Positions 8,795 through 16,947 of a stretch of 64,000 nt of DNA are shown here, one piece after another. Source of the stretch: Rhizobiales bacterium NRL2 (GTDB lineage Bacteria; Pseudomonadota; Alphaproteobacteria; Minwuiales; Minwuiaceae); assembly GCA_001664005.1 (NCBI GenBank), contig CP016093.1:1991001-2055000 (forward strand), written 5' to 3'. Below the pieces are notes generated by a model that was given only the letters and a program-made list of their open reading frames with translations, was not told the DNA's origin and did no database searches. Each line of letters begins with the position of its first letter. Positions within the stretch are counted from its first letter, which is position 1. The translations under genes and the position numbers were made by a program.

Positions 8795-8865
8795 TGTCGT
8801 CTCCTGATGATGCTGAGTGGAGTTGGTCAAGCGCATTATACGTTTCTGCGCGATCACGCAAGTTG

Positions 8866-9864
8866 TCAGACCTCAAGCATGATCTTTCCTATGTGGGTGC
8901 TCGCCTCCATTTTTTCATGGGCCTTCGCAGCCTCTGCGAGCGGCAGGACGGTGTCGATCACCGGCGCGACCGCGCCGGAGGCCAGCAGCGGCAGCACATG
9001 CTCGGCCAGCGCCTCGGCGATCTCCGCCTTCTGCTGAACCGACCGCGGACGGAGTGTCGATCCGGTCAGCGTCAGGCGCTTCAGCATCATCGGCGTGAAG
9101 TCAAACTCGACCTTCGGGGTGTCGAGGAAGGCGATCTGGACCAACCGGCCCTCGACGGCGAGGGCCTTGACGTTGCGGCGGAAATAGTCGCCGCCGACCA
9201 TGTCGAGGATCAGGTTGACGCCGTCGCCGCCGGTCAGTTCCTTCACCACCTCCACGAAGTCCTCTTCGCGGTAGTTGATGGCCCGCTCCGCGCCCAGTTT
9301 CACGCAGGCATCGCACTTCTCCGCCGACCCGGCGGTGGCGAAGACGCGCGCGCCGAAGCGCTTCGCGAGCTGGATCGCCGTGGTGCCGATGCCGCTGGAG
9401 CCGCCGTGAACGAGGAAGCTTTCGCCGCCCTGCAGACGTCCGCGGTCGAAGACGTTGGTCCAGACGGTGAAGAAGGTTTCCGGCACCGCCGCGGCCTTCA
9501 CCATGTCATAGCCTTCGGGCACGGGCAGACACTGCGGCGCGGGCGCGGCGCAGTATTCGGCATAACCGCCGCCGGCAACCAGGGCCATGACCCGGTCGCC
9601 CTCCTTCCACTGGCTGACGCCGGCGCCCCTGGCGACGATTTCGCCTGCGACCTCCAGGCCGGGCAGGTCGGAGGCGCCGGGAGGCGGCGGATAGCCGCCG
9701 GCGCGCTGGATGCAGTCGGGGCGGTTGACGCCCGCGGCCGCGACCCGGATCAGCACCTCGTCATGGGCGGGCCGCGGCACCGGCCGCCGAACCTGCCTCA
9801 GCACGTCCGGCCCGCCAGGGCCCGTGATCTCGATCGCATTCATTTCGTCCGGCAACGAGGCCAT
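8866..9864 (-). CDS. NAD(P)H-quinone oxidoreductase, PIG3-like zinc-independent MDR family
   Basis: This is a medium-chain dehydrogenase/reductase of 332 residues with a GroES-like N-terminal domain (LPGLEVAGEIVARG) and a Rossmann NAD(P) domain (FLVHGGSSGIGTTAIQLAK). No zinc-ligand cysteine pattern is seen, as expected of quinone reductases. Members of the PIG3/QOR group reduce quinones or enones with NADPH. The gene follows trcR by about 70 bases in the same direction and is divergent from the DUF1192 gene. The physiological substrate cannot be read from sequence. Confidence 0.9.
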   Translation of the reverse strand: MASLPDEMNAIEITGPGGPDVLRQVRRPVPRPAHDEVLIRVAAAGVNRPDCIQRAGGYPPPPGASDLPGLEVAGEIVARGAGVSQWKEGDRVMALVAGGGYAEYCAAPAPQCLPVPEGYDMVKAAAVPETFFTVWTNVFDRGRLQGGESFLVHGGSSGIGTTAIQLAKRFGARVFATAGSAEKCDACVKLGAERAINYREEDFVEVVKELTGGDGVNLILDMVGGDYFRRNVKALAVEGRLVQIAFLDTPKVEFDFTPMMLKRLTLTGSTLRPRSVQQKAEIAEALAEHVLPLLASGAVAPVIDTVLPLAEAAKAHEKMEASTHIGKIMLEV

Positions 9865-9938
9865 GGCCTTCCCCTTTTTGGTCGCGAAGCTCTTTCGATC
9901 TATTGTTGTGGCCGCATGGGAGCAAGTGAGGATTGACC

Positions 9939-10121
9939 ATGACGGACGATGAAGAACGCGCCAGGGACACTTTCTTCGCCGCGCGGGACCTCGACGACGT
10001 CTCGGTGGAGGAGCTTCAGGAACGGATCGCGGCGCTGCATGCCGAGATCGCGCGCCTGGAAGCGGCCGTCGAACGGAAGAAGTCAGTGCTCAACGCCGCC
10101 GACTCGGTATTCAAGCGCTGA
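9939..10121 (+). CDS. DUF1192 family small protein
   Basis: The 60-residue product has the DUF1192 pattern: an acidic start, then VEELQERIAALHAEIARLEA and a terminal AADSVFKR. The core is a short coiled coil. The family is widespread in alphaproteobacteria and has no assigned function. The ATG at 9939 follows a GTGAGGA ribosome-binding site; a TTG six bases earlier is in frame but less well placed. Its last 11 bases overlap the convergent PAS-protein gene. Confidence 0.85.
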   Translation: MTDDEERARDTFFAARDLDDVSVEELQERIAALHAEIARLEAAVERKKSVLNAADSVFKR

Positions 10122-10611
10122 GGCTCCGCCGCCCGCCGCCGGTTGGCCCCGGCTTCATGTCGGCGACGCCCAGGATCATGTCGACATTCCTGCCGTCGGC
10201 CGCCAGCGGCAGCATCAGGCGGTCGAACAGGAACGCGCTGCCGCCGAAGATCGCCGGTTCGCCGAGCGTGGCCACGGGACGGTGCGTCTCCACGACGCCG
10301 TGCACCAGGTCGATGAACCGGAAGCGGCTTTCCCCGCAGACCGGATCGTCCAGATACCTGCCCGTGGCGTCGCCGCCCGACCATTCCGCCACTCGTGTGC
10401 CGATCAGGCGGTAGCGGTATCGGCCTGCCTCCGGCGCATCGATCAGGAACAGGTGCCCCAGTATGTCGGTCAGATCTTCGGGCCTGAGATCCTGCCGACC
10501 GGGCAGCAGGCCGTCCGTCACGCCCGCCGCCCAGTAGTCATGGACGCGGCGCAGGGGGCCGGCCGGAAGCCGCGCGGTGAGATTCGTCTGCTGGTCGGCG
10601 TGATCGTTCAT
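10111..10611 (-). CDS. PAS-domain protein (PAS_5 type)
   Basis: The 166-residue protein is almost entirely one PAS_5-like domain: WAAGVTDGLLPGRQDLRPED, then LFLIDAPEAGRYRYRLIGT and the GRYLDD segment. Such single-domain proteins are common in alphaproteobacteria and are presumed sensors; ligand and partner are unknown. ATG at 10611 is preferred over an upstream in-frame ATG because AGGA precedes it and the earlier residues are a run of arginines. Its 3' end overlaps the DUF1192 gene by 11 bases. A CtrA-like box lies about 150 bases upstream. Confidence 0.8.
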   Translation of the reverse strand: MNDHADQQTNLTARLPAGPLRRVHDYWAAGVTDGLLPGRQDLRPEDLTDILGHLFLIDAPEAGRYRYRLIGTRVAEWSGGDATGRYLDDPVCGESRFRFIDLVHGVVETHRPVATLGEPAIFGGSAFLFDRLMLPLAADGRNVDMILGVADMKPGPTGGGRRSLSA

Positions 10612-10756
10612 GATCCTGCGTCGCCTCCAATGCCGACGGCTCGTGGCGCGCCGGCGTCCGGGATCCCGATCCTGACCCGTTTCATGCGGTTCAGACAACG
10701 GACGCGTCCCGAATAGTGCAACTGGCGGTCGTTTTCGAGGAAAAATGCAAGCGTGA

Positions 10757-10771
10757 TTCAGCTTTGGTTAA
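10757..10771. promoter_or_regulatory. CtrA-like box in the PAS gene / metY intergenic region
   Basis: The sequence reads TTCA, seven bases, TTAA, seven of eight CtrA consensus positions. It lies 146 bases before the PAS gene and 370 before metY. The spacing is loose for either gene, so the assignment is weak. Confidence 0.3.
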
Positions 10772-10832
10772 CTTCCCGCCCTCATGATGGGTATCGAGGA
10801 CAAGACAGCTTCCTCACCCTCCCTGTCGAACT

Positions 10833-10869
10833 CGGCCGCTCCCAGCTCCCTCCCCAAAGGGAGCGGCCG
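10833..10869. other. Long hairpin in intergenic region
   Basis: CGGCCGCTCCC at 10833-10843 pairs perfectly with GGGAGCGGCCG at 10859-10869, an 11-base-pair stem with a 15-base pyrimidine-rich loop. No T-tract follows, so it is not a typical terminator. It lies in the 532-base gap before metY, upstream of the presumed metY promoter. Confidence 0.5.
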
Positions 10870-10940
10870 AACCCGACTCGCTCCTTACTGACAAGTACTT
10901 GATAGTACTGTGGCGTGTTGAAATACGTCGAGCGGTATGC

Positions 10941-10970
10941 TTGACGGTCCATTTTCGAGCCGCCTTAATT
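10941..10970 (+). promoter_or_regulatory. Candidate sigma-70 promoter for the metY leader
   Basis: TTGACG at 10941-10946 and CTTAAT at 10964-10969 are spaced 17 bases, giving five and four matches to the -35 and -10 consensus. Initiation would fall near 10976, leaving a leader of about 168 bases that contains the terminator at 11051-11085. Confidence 0.35.
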
Positions 10971-11012
10971 CACCCGCGGAGCCGAGTTTGACAGGGAATG
11001 GCTAACCACAAA

Positions 11013-11085
11013 GGGCGGAAAAGAAGCCCGAGGGAGATCTCCGTGAAAGGCCGCGACCCGGGCACCGGGCGCGGTTTTTCTTTTT
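11013..11085 (+). terminator. Intrinsic terminator and competing stems in the metY leader
   Basis: CCGCG-A-CCCGG (11051-11061) pairs with CCGGG-CGCGG (11065-11074) around a GCA loop, followed by TTTTTCTTTTT (11075-11085). It lies between the likely promoter and metY, only 58 bases before the ATG. Upstream, GGGC (11013-11016) can pair with GCCC (11026-11029), and the same GCCCG could instead pair with CGGGC in the terminator stem. This is the layout of a transcription attenuator. I could not fit SAM-II or another known riboswitch consensus. Confidence 0.65.
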
Positions 11086-11143
11086 CGTCTTCCCCAAGAC
11101 TGGTATCGATCTTCCCGCCGCCACGACGGCATGGGGAGATGCG

Positions 11144-12454
11144 ATGAAACCGAAATATCCGAAGCTGGCGACGCTGGGCCTGCACGCGGGCCAGCACCCG
11201 GACCCGGCCACCGGCGCCCGCGCCGTGCCGATCTACCAGACCACCTCCTACGTCTTCGACGACACCGACCACGCGGCGGCGCTCTTCAATATGGAGACGC
11301 CGGGCCATCTCTATTCCCGGATATCCAACCCCACCGTCGCGGTCCTCGAGGAGCGTCTGGCGGCGCTGGAAGGCGGCGTCGGCGCGGTCTGCACGGCGTC
11401 GGGACAGGCGGCGCTGTTCCTGGCGGTCTCGACGCTGATGGGCCAGGGCGGGCACATCGTCAGTTCCGCCTCGATCTATGGCGGCAGCCACAACATCTTC
11501 CATCACACCCTGCCGCGCTTCGGCATCACCGCCACCTTCGTGGACCCCCGCGACACCGAGGGCTTCGCGAAGGCCATCCGGCCGGAGACGCGTCTGGTGT
11601 TCGGCGAGACGCTGGGCAATCTGGGCCTCGAGATCATGGACATTCCGGCGGTGGCGTGCATCGCGCACGACCACGGCCTGCCGCTGATGATCGACAACAC
11701 ATTCGCCACGCCGCATCTCTTCCGGCCTGTCGAGCACGGCGCCGACATCGTCATGCACTCGGTGACGAAGTTCCTGGGCGGACATGGCATCGCCATCGGC
11801 GGGGCCATGGTCGACGGCGGAACCTTCGACTGGGCGGCGTCGGGCAAGTTTCCAACGCTCACCGAACCTTATGAGGGCTATCAGGGCCTGAACTTCTGGG
11901 AGGAGTACGGGCCGGCGGCGCTGTGCATGCGGGCCCGCGCCGAGGGCCTGCGCGACTTCGGCGCCTGTATGTCGCCGCAGAACGCCTTCTACCTGCTGCA
12001 GGGTGTCGAAACCCTTCACGTGCGCATGCCGCGCCATGTCGAGAACGCCCGCCGGCTGGCCGCCTTCCTGGAAGATCACGAAGCGGTCGGCTGGGTCGCC
12101 TATCCAGACCTGGAGAGCCATCCCGATCACGAACGCGCGAAAGCGTTGCTGCCCGAAGGTTCGGGCGCGATCTTCAGCTTCGGCGTCAATGGCGGCCGCG
12201 AGGCCGGCCGTGCGTTCATCGAGAACCTGAAGGTCTTCTCCCATCTCGCCAATGTCGGCGACGCCAAGTCGCTGGTGATTCACCCGGCATCGACGACCCA
12301 CCAGCAGATGGACGCCGAGGCGCTGAAGGCGGCCGGCGTCGGCGAGGATCTGGTGCGTCTCTCGGTCGGGCTGGAAGATGCGGACGACCTGATCGACGAT
12401 CTGAAATCGGCCCTGCGCGCCAGCCAGCGCGTGCTCAAGGCGGCGGCGGAGTAG
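11144..12454 (+). CDS. metY: O-acetylhomoserine aminocarboxypropyltransferase (sulfhydrylase)
   Basis: The cytoplasmic PLP enzyme makes homocysteine (or methionine, with methanethiol) from O-acetylhomoserine. The 436 residues span the whole Cys/Met metabolism fold, with the PLP lysine in HSVTKFLGGHG and the cofactor-binding IDNTFATPHL. The motif SRISNPTVAVLEERLAALE is typical of MetY. A GGGGAGA site precedes the ATG. It is the first gene of a six-gene operon, five bases before the hydrolase gene, and sits behind a terminator-bearing leader, so regulated read-through is likely. Confidence 0.93.
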   Translation: MKPKYPKLATLGLHAGQHPDPATGARAVPIYQTTSYVFDDTDHAAALFNMETPGHLYSRISNPTVAVLEERLAALEGGVGAVCTASGQAALFLAVSTLMGQGGHIVSSASIYGGSHNIFHHTLPRFGITATFVDPRDTEGFAKAIRPETRLVFGETLGNLGLEIMDIPAVACIAHDHGLPLMIDNTFATPHLFRPVEHGADIVMHSVTKFLGGHGIAIGGAMVDGGTFDWAASGKFPTLTEPYEGYQGLNFWEEYGPAALCMRARAEGLRDFGACMSPQNAFYLLQGVETLHVRMPRHVENARRLAAFLEDHEAVGWVAYPDLESHPDHERAKALLPEGSGAIFSFGVNGGREAGRAFIENLKVFSHLANVGDAKSLVIHPASTTHQQMDAEALKAAGVGEDLVRLSVGLEDADDLIDDLKSALRASQRVLKAAAE

Positions 12455-12459
12455 GGGCG

Positions 12460-13254
12460 ATGGAATTCACGATCGACGGCAACAAGGTCTTCGCCCACAC
12501 CGGCGGCAGGGACTTCGACCCGAAAGGCGACGTCGTGGTGCTGATCCACGGCGCGGCCATGAACCATCTGGCGTGGGCGCTACAGACGCGCTGGCTCGCC
12601 CATCACGGCCATTCGGTGCTGGCCCTGGACCTGCCGGGCTGCGGCCGATCCGAGGGCGAACTGCCCGACAGCGTCGAGGAATGCGGACGCTGGCTGCATC
12701 GGGTTCTGGACGAACTCGGCGTGGGGAAGGCCAGGCTGATCGGCCACTCCATGGGGGCGCTGATCGCCATGGAGGCCGCGGGCCAGAGGCCGGAGCGGGT
12801 CACCGGGCTGGGTCTGCTCGGCTTCTGCTATCCGCTCGCGGTCAACGAGGCCTTTCTCGACGCAGCGAAGAACGACCTGCCGCTCGCCATCGGCCTGATG
12901 AACGACTGGGCGCACGGCCCCCGCGCCCATTTCGGCGGTTTCCAGGTGCCCGGCCTGTGGATGGTGGGCGCCGACACGCGCGTCATCGAACAGGCCCGGC
13001 CCGGCGTCCTGCACAAGTGCCTGGCCATCTGCTCCGCCTACAAGGGCGGCGAGAAGGCGGCGGAGGCGGTGGCCTGTCCGGCGACCGTCGTCCTCGGCCG
13101 GCAGGATCTGATGACGCCGCTCAAGGCCGGCCGCAAGACGGCGGCGATGATCGGCGGCGCCGCCGTTACCGAACTGGACGACTGCGGTCACATGATGATG
13201 TTCGAACAGCCGAAGGCGCTGCTGCGGGCGCTCGCGCCCGTTCTCGCCGCGTGA
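12460..13254 (+). CDS. Alpha/beta hydrolase
   Basis: This 264-residue alpha/beta-fold hydrolase has the oxyanion region LIHGAAMNHLAW, nucleophile elbow GHSMGA, the acid in LGRQDLMTP and the catalytic His in CGHMMMFEQP. The triad is complete. Substrate is unknown; in this operon, with acyl-CoA enzymes and a transporter, an esterase or C-C hydrolase role is possible. The start lies five bases after metY and its stop overlaps the MFS start by four bases (GTGA), so translation of the three is coupled. Confidence 0.88.
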   Translation: MEFTIDGNKVFAHTGGRDFDPKGDVVVLIHGAAMNHLAWALQTRWLAHHGHSVLALDLPGCGRSEGELPDSVEECGRWLHRVLDELGVGKARLIGHSMGALIAMEAAGQRPERVTGLGLLGFCYPLAVNEAFLDAAKNDLPLAIGLMNDWAHGPRAHFGGFQVPGLWMVGADTRVIEQARPGVLHKCLAICSAYKGGEKAAEAVACPATVVLGRQDLMTPLKAGRKTAAMIGGAAVTELDDCGHMMMFEQPKALLRALAPVLAA

Positions 13255-14522
13255 GCGCGGATTCCCTGCCGAAGGGCGGCGCCGGTTCCCTGAGCGCGCG
13301 CGGCGCCCGCTGGAACGCCGCCGGGGTGCTGTTCTTCTGCTTCGTCATCGGCATGACAGGGCGGGGACTGTTCGACAGCTTCGTCGTCATGCTGAGGCCG
13401 CTCGACCTCTCCCATTCGTGGAGCCGGGACGAACTCACGGCGATCTACGCCATCGCCATGACCTGCTGGGGACTCGGCGCGCCGCTGGCGGGAATCATCT
13501 TCGACCGGGCCGGCGCGCGGCCGGTCTATCTGCTCGGCATCGCCTGTTCCGCCGGGGGCCTGATGCTGGCGAGCACCGACTGGGGCCTCTGGAGCTTCTA
13601 TCTCGGCCACGGGGTCGCCGTCGGCACGGCGACGGCGCTACTCGGCACGGTCGTCCAAGCGGCGCTGGTCAGCCGCTGGTTCGACCGCAGCCGTTCGACC
13701 GCGCTCGGCCTGGTGCATTCCTCCATGGGCATCGGCGTGCTGCTGTTCTCGCCCATCACCCAGCTGCTGATCGACAGCTTCGGCTGGCAGGGCGCCTATC
13801 GGGGTCTGACCCTGATAGGCCTCGCCGTCATCGTCCCGATCGCGCTTTTCGCGCCATGGGGACGGTTCCGGGCGGGTCATCCCGAGATTGCCGCAGCCGC
13901 GGCCGCGCCGCGCGAGGGGCCGCAGCGTCCGAACTACCGCAGTCTCCGCGAGGCGCTGAGGGGCTGGCCGTTCTGGGCGCTGTCGTGGATCTACGGGATC
14001 ACCGGCATGGGCATCTACGTGGCCGTCACACAGCTCGTGGACTATTTCCAGGTGCTGGGCGTGCCGGCGCTGGAGGCCGCGTCGATCTATGGCGTCGCCG
14101 GCGCGCTGGCGCCTGTCGGCATGGTGGCGTTCGGCGTCATCGCCGACCGGCTGGGCATGCTGCGCGCGGCGACGTTCTCCTACGGCCTCACCCTGGTTTC
14201 TTATGCCGGCTTCCTGGCCCTGCCGGAGATGTTCAGCGAATTCGTGCTCTATGGCTCGGCCGTCTGTCTCGGCCTGACGCTGGGCAGTCGCGGGCCCATG
14301 GTCTCCTCCATCGTCAGCCGCACCTTCCAGGGTCCGGCCTTCGGCCGCATCTATGGCGCGATCCTGGCTTTCGGCGGCGCCGGCGGCGGTCTCGGCGCCT
14401 GGCTGGGCGGCTTCATTCACGACGCGGCGGGCGGTCACGCGGCGCTGTTCTATGTCGGCGCCGTGGTCCTCGTGGCCGCAGGATCGCCCTTCGTCTTTCT
14501 CTCTCGCGCCGCGGCGCGCTAG
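13251..14522 (+). CDS. Major facilitator superfamily transporter
   Basis: The 423-residue integral membrane protein has about 12 hydrophobic segments and the MFS loop motif FDRAGARPVYLLG after the second helix. A second half-repeat begins near FGVIADRLGML. It resembles monocarboxylate/oxalate-type MFS carriers, so an organic acid is a plausible substrate. GTG at 13251 is chosen because it overlaps the previous stop by four bases. Its position between a hydrolase and acyl-CoA genes suggests uptake of the pathway substrate. Confidence 0.9.
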   Translation: MSADSLPKGGAGSLSARGARWNAAGVLFFCFVIGMTGRGLFDSFVVMLRPLDLSHSWSRDELTAIYAIAMTCWGLGAPLAGIIFDRAGARPVYLLGIACSAGGLMLASTDWGLWSFYLGHGVAVGTATALLGTVVQAALVSRWFDRSRSTALGLVHSSMGIGVLLFSPITQLLIDSFGWQGAYRGLTLIGLAVIVPIALFAPWGRFRAGHPEIAAAAAAPREGPQRPNYRSLREALRGWPFWALSWIYGITGMGIYVAVTQLVDYFQVLGVPALEAASIYGVAGALAPVGMVAFGVIADRLGMLRAATFSYGLTLVSYAGFLALPEMFSEFVLYGSAVCLGLTLGSRGPMVSSIVSRTFQGPAFGRIYGAILAFGGAGGGLGAWLGGFIHDAAGGHAALFYVGAVVLVAAGSPFVFLSRAAAR

Positions 14523-14552
14523 ACTCACACTTCGAACCTGGGGAGGCACCGA

Positions 14553-15722
14553 ATGGATTTCCGACTGACCGACGAGCAGGAAGCGATCCGCGACGCCGTC
14601 GCGAAGATCTGCGAACGCTTCGACGACGCCTACTGGCTGGACCGCGACGACACCGGCGAGTTCCCGCACGACTTTCACAAGGCCATGGCCGACGGCGGCT
14701 GGCTGGGCATCGCCATGCCAGAGGAATATGGCGGCGCGGGCCTGGGCGTCACCGAGGCGGCGATCATGATGCATGCGGTGGCGAAGTCGTCGGGCGCGCA
14801 GAGCGCGGCGTCCGCCATCCATATCAACATCTTCGGCCCGCATCCGCTGGTCGTCGCCGGCAACGAGGACCAGAAGCGCGCGCATCTGCCGTCGCTGATC
14901 AAGGGCGAGCAGAAGACCTGCTTCGGCGTCACCGAGCCCGACGCCGGCCTCGACACGACCTCGATCAAGACCCGGGCGGAGAAGGACGGCAACGGCAACT
15001 ACGTGGTCCACGGCCGCAAGATGTGGACCTCGACGGCGCAGGAGGCCGACAAGATCCTGCTGCTGGCCCGGACCACGCCGAAGGAGAACAGCAAGAAGTC
15101 GACCGACGGCATCTCGCTGTTCTACACCGACTTCAACCGCGACTACATTGAGGCGCGGGTGATCCCGAAGATGGGCCGGAAATCGGTGGATTCGAACGCG
15201 GTCTTCATCGACGGCCTGCCGGTTCCGAAGGAGGATCTGATCGGCGAGGAGGGCAAGGGCTTCTACTACCTGCTCCACGGCCTCAATCCCGAGCGCGTGC
15301 TGGTCGGCATCGAGGCCGTCGGCATCGGCCAGAACGCGCTGGCGCGGGCCACCGAATACGCCAAGGACCGCGTCGTCTTCGGCCGGCCGATCGGCATGAA
15401 CCAGTCGATCCAGCATCCGCTGGCAGTCAACTGGGCCGAGTTGGAAGCCGCCTACATGATGTGCATGCTGGCCGCCGACCGCTACGACCGCGGCGAGGAC
15501 TGCGGCGGCGAGGCGAACGCGGCCAAGTACCTGGGCGCCGAGGCCGGCTTCAAGGCTGCGACCCAGGCGGTGATGACCCATGGCGGCATGGGCTACGCCA
15601 AGGAGTATCACGTCGAACGGCTGATGCGCGAAAGCATGATCGCGCGTATCGCGCCCGTCTCGATGCAGATGATCCTGAACTACATCGCCGAGCGGAAGCT
15701 CGGCCTGCCGAGAAGCTACTGA
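14553..15722 (+). CDS. Acyl-CoA dehydrogenase
   Basis: The 389-residue FAD enzyme has the N-terminal helical domain (LTDEQEAIRDAVAKI), the beta-domain signature CFGVTEPDAGLDTTSIKT, and the C-terminal helical domain with THGGMGYAKEYHVERLMRE. The Glu in this last motif is in the place often used as catalytic base. It would oxidise an acyl-CoA to the 2-enoyl-CoA and pass electrons to ETF. The gene is 30 bases after the MFS gene and 4 bases before the CoA-transferase. Confidence 0.95.
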   Translation: MDFRLTDEQEAIRDAVAKICERFDDAYWLDRDDTGEFPHDFHKAMADGGWLGIAMPEEYGGAGLGVTEAAIMMHAVAKSSGAQSAASAIHINIFGPHPLVVAGNEDQKRAHLPSLIKGEQKTCFGVTEPDAGLDTTSIKTRAEKDGNGNYVVHGRKMWTSTAQEADKILLLARTTPKENSKKSTDGISLFYTDFNRDYIEARVIPKMGRKSVDSNAVFIDGLPVPKEDLIGEEGKGFYYLLHGLNPERVLVGIEAVGIGQNALARATEYAKDRVVFGRPIGMNQSIQHPLAVNWAELEAAYMMCMLAADRYDRGEDCGGEANAAKYLGAEAGFKAATQAVMTHGGMGYAKEYHVERLMRESMIARIAPVSMQMILNYIAERKLGLPRSY

Positions 15723-15726
15723 CGCC

Positions 15727-16947
15727 ATGGAGACGGAGAACAAGGGTCCGCTGGCGGGCTACCGCGTCGTCGACCTCACCCGCATCGTGCTGGGCCCGCT
15801 GGCCGGGCAGATGCTGGGCGACCTCGGCGCGGACGTGATCAAGGTGGAGGAGCCGGCCGGCGACCTGGCCCGCGCCATCGGCACCACGCGGCGCGACGGC
15901 ATGGCCTCGTGCTTCCTCAACTGCAACCGCAACAAGCGTTCGCTCTGTCTGGACCTCAAGAAGCCCGAGGGGCTGGAAGCCTTCATGCGGCTGATCGAAA
16001 CGGCGGACGTCTTCATGCACGCGCTCCGGCCCCAGGCGGTGCGCAAGCTGGGCATCGCCTACGAGGATCTGAAGGCGGTCAATCCGAACCTGATCTATGT
16101 CGGCGCCTACGGCTTTTCGGAGAAGGGCCCCTACGGCCACAAGACGGCCTTCGACGACATCATCCAGTCGGCCTCGGGCGGCGCGGCGATCCAGGGCTGG
16201 CTGCTGGACCAGCCGCGCTATGTCGGCTTCGTCCAGGCCGACAAGACCACCGGCCTGATGGCGGCCAACGCCGTGGTGACGGCGCTGCTGCACCGGGAGC
16301 GGACGGGCGAGGCGCAGTTCGTCGAGGTGCCCATGTTCGAGACCATGGTGCACATCAACCTGATCGAACATCTGGACGGCGCCACCTACGCCGACGCCAC
16401 CGGCCCGACGGGCTACAGCCGCCTGCGCACCCCCTGGCGCAAGCCCTATCCGTCGAAGGACGGCTGGGTGGCGATCCTGCCCTATGACGACCGGCAATGG
16501 CGGGTTGTGCTGGAGGCGGCGGGCCGTTCGGACCTGGCCGAGGATCCGATGTTCAACTCCTTCGCCGCGCGCCAGAAGAACGTCGACACCGTCTATTCGA
16601 CGCTGGCGGAGCTCAGCAAGGCGCTGACCACCGATGAATGGCTGGCCGCCCTGGAGCCGCACGGCGTGCCGTGCTCCCGGGTCAACACGCCGGAAGACCT
16701 GCTGACCGACCGGCACCTGACGGATGTCGGATTCTGGGAGACCTACGACCATCCGACCGAAGGGCTGCTGCGGACGATGAAGTACCCGGTCAATTTCGAG
16801 AAGAGTCCCGCCAGCGTCCGCCGTCACACCCCGCATCTGGGCGAACAGACGCGCGAGGTGCTGGGCGAACTCGGCTACGACGAGGCGACCGTGGAAGCGA
16901 TGCTGGCCGCCGGTGCGGCCATCGAGAAGAAGGAAAAGGCGATCTGA
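15727..16947 (+). CDS. CaiB/BaiF (class III) CoA-transferase
   Basis: The 406-residue protein fits class III CoA-transferases. It has the N-terminal LAGYRVVDLTRIVLGPLAG, the KPEGLEAFMRL segment, and the catalytic aspartate in FVQADKTTGLMAANAVV. Such enzymes move CoA between carboxylic acids through aspartyl-CoA. Next to the acyl-CoA dehydrogenase it probably activates the acid that the pathway degrades. The stop overlaps the ATG of the MaoC-like gene by one base (TGATG). Confidence 0.94.
   Translation: METENKGPLAGYRVVDLTRIVLGPLAGQMLGDLGADVIKVEEPAGDLARAIGTTRRDGMASCFLNCNRNKRSLCLDLKKPEGLEAFMRLIETADVFMHALRPQAVRKLGIAYEDLKAVNPNLIYVGAYGFSEKGPYGHKTAFDDIIQSASGGAAIQGWLLDQPRYVGFVQADKTTGLMAANAVVTALLHRERTGEAQFVEVPMFETMVHINLIEHLDGATYADATGPTGYSRLRTPWRKPYPSKDGWVAILPYDDRQWRVVLEAAGRSDLAEDPMFNSFAARQKNVDTVYSTLAELSKALTTDEWLAALEPHGVPCSRVNTPEDLLTDRHLTDVGFWETYDHPTEGLLRTMKYPVNFEKSPASVRRHTPHLGEQTREVLGELGYDEATVEAMLAAGAAIEKKEKAI

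Noticed and set aside
10976-11050. SAM-II riboswitch in the metY leader
   Set aside because: GCTAA and AAAGGG resemble pieces of the motif, but I could not find the paired P1 strands or the conserved loop in the right order.
10970-12301. Long minus-strand open frame of 443 codons opposite metY
   Set aside because: It is the antisense shadow of metY in a high-GC genome: Arg/Gly/Ala/His-rich, without any family motif, while the plus strand carries a complete MetY.
13638-15743. 701-codon minus-strand frame opposite the MFS and acyl-CoA dehydrogenase genes
   Set aside because: It crosses two clearly conserved plus-strand genes, has no domain features and no ribosome-binding site, so it is a composition artefact.
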